NCBI GenBank assembly: GCA_036426205.1
Contig: WSYH01000140.1
Location: 124,001-188,000, forward strand
From: Ascaphus truei
Lineage: Eukaryota > Chordata > Amphibia > Anura > Ascaphidae
Direction: 5' to 3'
DNA length: 64,000 nucleotides
Each line of letters opens with the position of its first letter. Position 1 is the first letter of the stretch. The translations under genes were made by a program, and so were the position numbers. Below the pieces are notes generated by a model. The model saw only the letters and a program-made list of their open reading frames with translations. It ran no database searches and was not told where the DNA came from. Shown here piece after piece: positions 60,002-64,000 of the stretch.

Positions 60002-60767
60002 CAGGGGTGTGCAAACGGGAGGGTGCAAGATTTTTTAGGGGGGGGTCGCGATGGACCTCGGGAGTGGAGCAGGGTGGTGGGAGATGACGACAGCCCACCC
60101 GAGTGGCGCAGAGCAGGATGGCGGCAGGGGAGGATGGCGAGAGAGGGGCGTGCCCCAGCAGAAGGGAGGGAAGGAGGGAGCGGAGAAAAAAAAATTGCAG
60201 TTAATACAGGCATACCCCGCATTAACGTACGCAATGGGACCGGAGCATGTATGTAAAGCGAAAATGTACTTAAAGTGAAGCACTACCTTTTCCCACTTAT
60301 CGATGCATGTACTGTACTGCAATCGTTATATATGTGCATAACTGATGTAAATAATGAATGTGTAACAGGCTCTTTAGTCTCCCCGCTTGCGCACAGCTTC
60401 GGTACAGGTAGGGAGCCGGTATTGCTGTTCAGGGCGTGCTGACAGGCGCATGCGCGAGCTGCCGTTTGCCTATTGGGCGATATGTCCTTAATCACGAGTG
60501 TACTAAAAGTGAGTGTCCTTAAACCGGGGTATGCCTGTATTATTTTATGCTACTACACTATTTTAGGGGGGGGGAAACATATTTTACTGTGTTCAAAATG
60601 TTGACATATGCAAGTATTTTTTACGTATATGTATTCACATTCATATTGCAAACCGACCAATAAAAAAAAAAATTCAGGTGATTTGGATGACATTATGTAG
60701 TGGGGGGGCCCCGACTAATATTATGGATGAAAAGGGGCTCTCGGCGTAGAACGTTTGCTCACCCCTG
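60002..60767. mobile_element. hAT-like MITE carrying a nested mariner-like element
   Basis: Starts CAGGGGTGTGCAAAC and ends GTTTGCTCACCCCTG. Flanks CACTACAG (59,994-60,001) and AGCTACAG (60,768-60,775) match at six of eight positions. The left half is G-rich. The nested element at 60,207-60,537 accounts for over 40 percent of its length. Confidence 0.85.
60207..60537. mobile_element. Tc1/mariner-like MITE, 331 bp, TA duplication
   Basis: Starts CAGGCATACCCCGC and ends CGGGGTATGCCTG, inverted ends, with TA on both sides (60,205-60,206 and 60,538-60,539). TA duplication and such ends are usual for Tc1/mariner MITEs. It has no transposase. The intact ends suggest it is younger than its hAT host. 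Confidence 0.9.
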
Positions 60768-60999
60768 AGCTACAGCACCTGTAATAGTATCAGAAATGTC
60801 AGGATTTTAGGCAATGGTGCAGTACAATGTATGTATAATTTTATAGTTAGAGAGCTCCAACAATATACACAGCGCTTTACAACATTACAATAGAAGGTAA
60901 ATAAATTACAAACAATAGGAATAAGCGCAACAGGTAAATGACGTAACCCCTAGGCAGTGTGCTTGAGTGAGTAAGTAGCTAGTAGTGGTATTGACTGTA

Positions 61000-61570
61000 A
61001 TGGAGAAGGGAACAATGGGACCTGGTTTGGGATGGAATGAGAGAAATTTCTGTCTTAACCATGTAGGTGTAGAAAAAGATAGTTGTGTATGATCAGTGCA
61101 GAGATGATAGATGATTCCAACGGAGTGGAGGTCACCAAGTGAGAGGGTATATAGAGAAGGGCAAGGGGCCTAAAACTGAGCCTTGAGGTACACCTACAGA
61201 GTTCCAGGGAGGTTGATAAGAGTTGGCATAAGAGACACTGAAGGAACAGTGACAGGTAGGAGAAGAACCAGAAGAGGCCCATGTAATGGATGCAAAGAGT
61301 GTAAAGAATGTGAAGGAGAAGAGGGTGGTAACATTTATCGAAGGCGGAGGAGAATTAAATCAGTATAAAAATAGAGCGGTTTGCTTGAGGTTTTGCAATA
61401 TAGAGGTCATTAGCTACCTTGGCAAGTGCGGTTTCTGTAGAGTATACTGTGCAGAAGCCTGATTCTTACTGGAGTTCAGAATGCAAAGTATACGTAAAGA
61501 AGAAATTTGTTCCAGAAGTTTAGATGAATTAGGGAAAAAGGGCGATCATTAGAAGGGTAGGTAGGATAAC
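61000..61570 (+). repeat. Unclassified interspersed repeat, copy 2
   Basis: Relative of 44,105-44,590. Shared order of phrases: GTGAAGGAGAAGAGGGTGG, AGAGGTCATTAGCTACC, GGCAAGTGCGGTTTCTGTAG, GTGCAGAAGCC, AGAAGTTTAGATG. Frames are broken. Confidence 0.5.
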
Positions 61571-62095
61571 AGGTGTTATTGCTAAGAATACGTTAACAAT
61601 AAAAATAGATGGAAAAGTACTATAAAACACCAATATTAGTTTGAGAGGTTAGTAAGGCGCGCCACCAATAAAAAATAAAAAAGACGGGTTGTGCACGCGC
61701 GTTGTAAGTTTAACTTCTATGTGCTTTGTCACGGACAAATTATACTATCCAAAGTCTTTCATTCAATCAAAAACAACAAAATTAAAATACAATATCAGTG
61801 ACAAAACACAAAGAAGTTTCACTTAGAACGTGCATGCTGGGCAGACATACCGTTTTTTTTTTTTTAATACCTTTCAAGCTCAAATGCTGAGAGAATGAAA
61901 GGAGAGTCCTTAAAAGAAAAACAAAAAAATTAGATGAATTTTTTTGGGGAGGACAATGCATTGAATGTAGTGCTTCTAATGTTTGCATGAGAAATATATT
62001 TGTCTAATTTAGTAGCTTTTTTTTCTTAGATATGTTCATATTTATTTCATTGGTTATACAATGTAATTGTTTCTGTGTAATATATAAATGGGCAA

Positions 62096-63128
62096 CAACA
62101 AGAAACAGATCCCCAAGGAGAGCACTCATACACTCTAGATCACAGGTACACAGGTAGATAAATGTGTGTGTGGATGAGGAGTGAATGATGTCAAACCCTT
62201 TATTAGGAGTAATAACTCAAATGGAATAAAATAGAACGCTGTAGAATCAAGGTATAATGATTCTATGTGAGCCAATATAACAGCGAATTGTTAAAAACCA
62301 GATCGGATGCAACCTTGCAGGTTGCTAATGTCTAGTCCTCACTGAGAAGAGGGTAGTACTGGTACAGTGACCAAGGCAGTATTAGATAGACGTAGATCCT
62401 AACTTATAACTGAGGTCAGTAGGGATATCCACTGGGTGTGTATAAGTAACACCACTATCAATATAGGTGGAACCCTGCCACAGTAGTGAGACACTAGATA
62501 GACAAGGTACTTTGTCTCTGGGTATGCACTGAGGGTACAGTTACAATAGCACAATACAGTGTGTATGCTGCGCCAGATGTACTTTGTCTCTGGGTATGCA
62601 CTGGGGGTACAGTTTACAAAAGCACAGTACAGTATGTATGTTGCGCCAGATGTACTCCCTGTGGCATGTATAGATGGTTAGTCTACCTGCCAGTTTAATT
62701 AGGATACATATCCTGCACAGAAGAAGTCAAGTGCTAAACATAAACACAGGTAGATGAACGCAGAAAGGTAGGATCAGAGCACTAGTCCCGCCCCTCTGAC
62801 GTGATGACGTCACATGCCGACGTACGTTTTCGCTGGGCGTGTTTTGTCAGCCTTGTACCAGTACTACCCTCTTCTCAGTGAGGACTAGACATTAGCAACC
62901 TGCAAGGTTGCATCCAATCTGGTTTTTAACAATTCGCTGTTATATTGGCTCACATAGAATCATTATACCTTGATTCTACAGCGTTCTATTTTATTCTATT
63001 TGAGTTATTACTCCTAATAAAGTGTTTTAAATAATTCACTCCTCATCCACACACACATTTATCTACCTGTGTACCTGTGATCTAGAGTGTATGAGTGCTC
63101 TCCTTGGGGATCTGTTTCTTGTTGTTGC
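62096..63128. repeat. Inverted repeat, arms about 270 bases, highly similar
   Basis: Arms 62,096-62,362 and 62,854-63,128 are near-identical complements over their length, for example AACCTTGCAGGTTGCTAATG near 62,311 and its complement near 62,891. The roughly 490-base spacer contains two tandem 72-base units and, at 62,820-62,850 on the minus strand, CTGACAA, a short stem and GAAAACG. High arm similarity implies recent origin or gene conversion. Confidence 0.9.
62507..62651 (+). repeat. Two tandem 72/73-base units
   Basis: GTACTTTGTCTCTGGGTATG begins both units (62,507 and 62,579), each ending in GCGCCAGAT, with a handful of substitutions. Confidence 0.92.
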
Positions 63129-64000
63129 CTACCTATGTGTACCCCTGATTGTAGCACCGCCACTCTCACAGTAGCGAGGGGTCCCCTTCCCCAGCCCCTA
63201 TCCCCTCCCTTGAGTTCGTAATATATAAATGGAGCTGCAGTATTAATTCTTATTTGTTTTACGGTGCTGGCCGCTTCAGCGCATGCGACGCTGGCCGCGT
63301 TATGCGGCTGTGAGATTAGCCAGCAGGGTCGCGCGTGCTCGTCTACACACCTTATGTCACTTCCGTTATACATTTTCGTCTCCATGAAGGAATTTTGTCC
63401 CAAATTTGTTTTACTAGGTGCCACTAAAGAAGTTTCACCAGCCTCAAGGGTCATGTGTGAGTCATTGTGAGAAACAAGATCGCTACTCTTATCCAGCTCA
63501 TTAAATATCTCCGATAGCAACCAGAAGACCTCCCTGTCTTTTTACATTCAGTACTCATATTATTTAGCACACTCACGTGCATAAAATGTCACTCCTGCGG
63601 TTCATTAGGCAGACAAGTAATAAGGGAATTGACAGTGAAGATAACAGCACAGAAGAAGAACAGGAAGAGGAGGATACACCCAAGGCCCCCCAAAATATTC
63701 ATTCATTCTGTTTTACTATTCAAAGAAATGTTATTATAATCTGCCATTCTCAAATGGTACGTGTGTGCAGTTGTATGTTGTGTGTTGAGCTGCACATTTA
63801 AATGCACTAGTAAATTGCAAAGTACTATGAATAGGGAATACTTTAAAAAAATATATAATTTTTTGAATAATTGTACTATAATAAACCAGGCCTACATTAC
63901 CTGCAATCAGAATCCCACCAACTCCCAAAGTTTATCTTAACTGAGAGGTTCCCAGGACTGAACCTCGGTCCCATGTGATGTCCAAGGTTTCCCCAGTACA
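63129..64000. other. No gene seen at the right edge
   Basis: A CpG-rich patch at 63,265-63,345 and otherwise AT-rich. Paraoxonase exon 4 was searched for on the minus strand by its expected SFNPHGISTF-like ending and not found. A 153-codon minus-strand frame at 63,059-63,520 overlaps the inverted repeat and is not recognised. Confidence 0.45.

Noticed and set aside
63059..63520. Minus-strand frame considered as an upstream paraoxonase exon
   Set aside because: The residues do not match paraoxonase exon 4 and part of it lies in the inverted-repeat arm.

Overview
This is eukaryotic, intron-bearing, repeat-dominated DNA, most likely from an amphibian and probably a frog. The evidence is one vertebrate paraoxonase gene with large introns, L2/CR1-type and RTE-type LINE remains, many hAT-like and Harbinger-like MITEs, CA/TA microsatellites, and a SINE/LINE tail ending in GCGCTATATAAATAAAG. 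The species call is an inference. No prokaryotic, phage or CRISPR content is present.

Layout. 1-9.7 kb holds a repeat with a hammerhead-ribozyme relic, a GC-rich CpG block, an L2 LINE split by a 1.2-kb hAT-like insertion, a Harbinger-like MITE and a large inverted repeat. 9.7-31.9 kb (block A) and 31.9-43.7 kb (block B) are two collinear copies of one locus in tandem. Block B is clean; block A reads like unpolished single-read sequence, with a 3.4-kb version of B's 0.25-kb 34-bp minisatellite and an extra 5.4-kb pyrimidine tract at a palindrome. The simplest reading is that A is a falsely retained haplotype or read-quality contig end joined to B. 43.7-45.8 kb is repeat remains. 45.8-47.8 kb (C1) and 47.8-49.3 kb (C2) are a second, smaller noisy-then-clean duplicate pair. 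49.3-53.3 kb holds several repeats carrying hammerhead-like motifs.

The only convincing protein-coding gene is a PON2-like paraoxonase on the minus strand. Four exons (family exons 5-8) lie at 59,367-59,241, 56,748-56,548, 54,931-54,850 and 53,545-53,417, with GT/AG splice sites and phases that agree. Exons 1-4 would lie beyond 64,000. I could not find the last exon on the left, where assembly is suspect. The introns hold hAT and Harbinger-like MITEs and a hammerhead-like inverted repeat; further nested elements lie upstream to 63.1 kb.

The most interesting biology is RNA-level: two inverted copies (1.19 and 50.2 kb) of a repeat beginning with a nearly canonical hammerhead ribozyme, and a set of related CTGA...GAAAC motifs, several sitting between the arms of long inverted repeats. 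I found no new multi-gene system. The long open frames in 10.9-14.3 kb and 19.8-25.2 kb come from low-complexity sequence.
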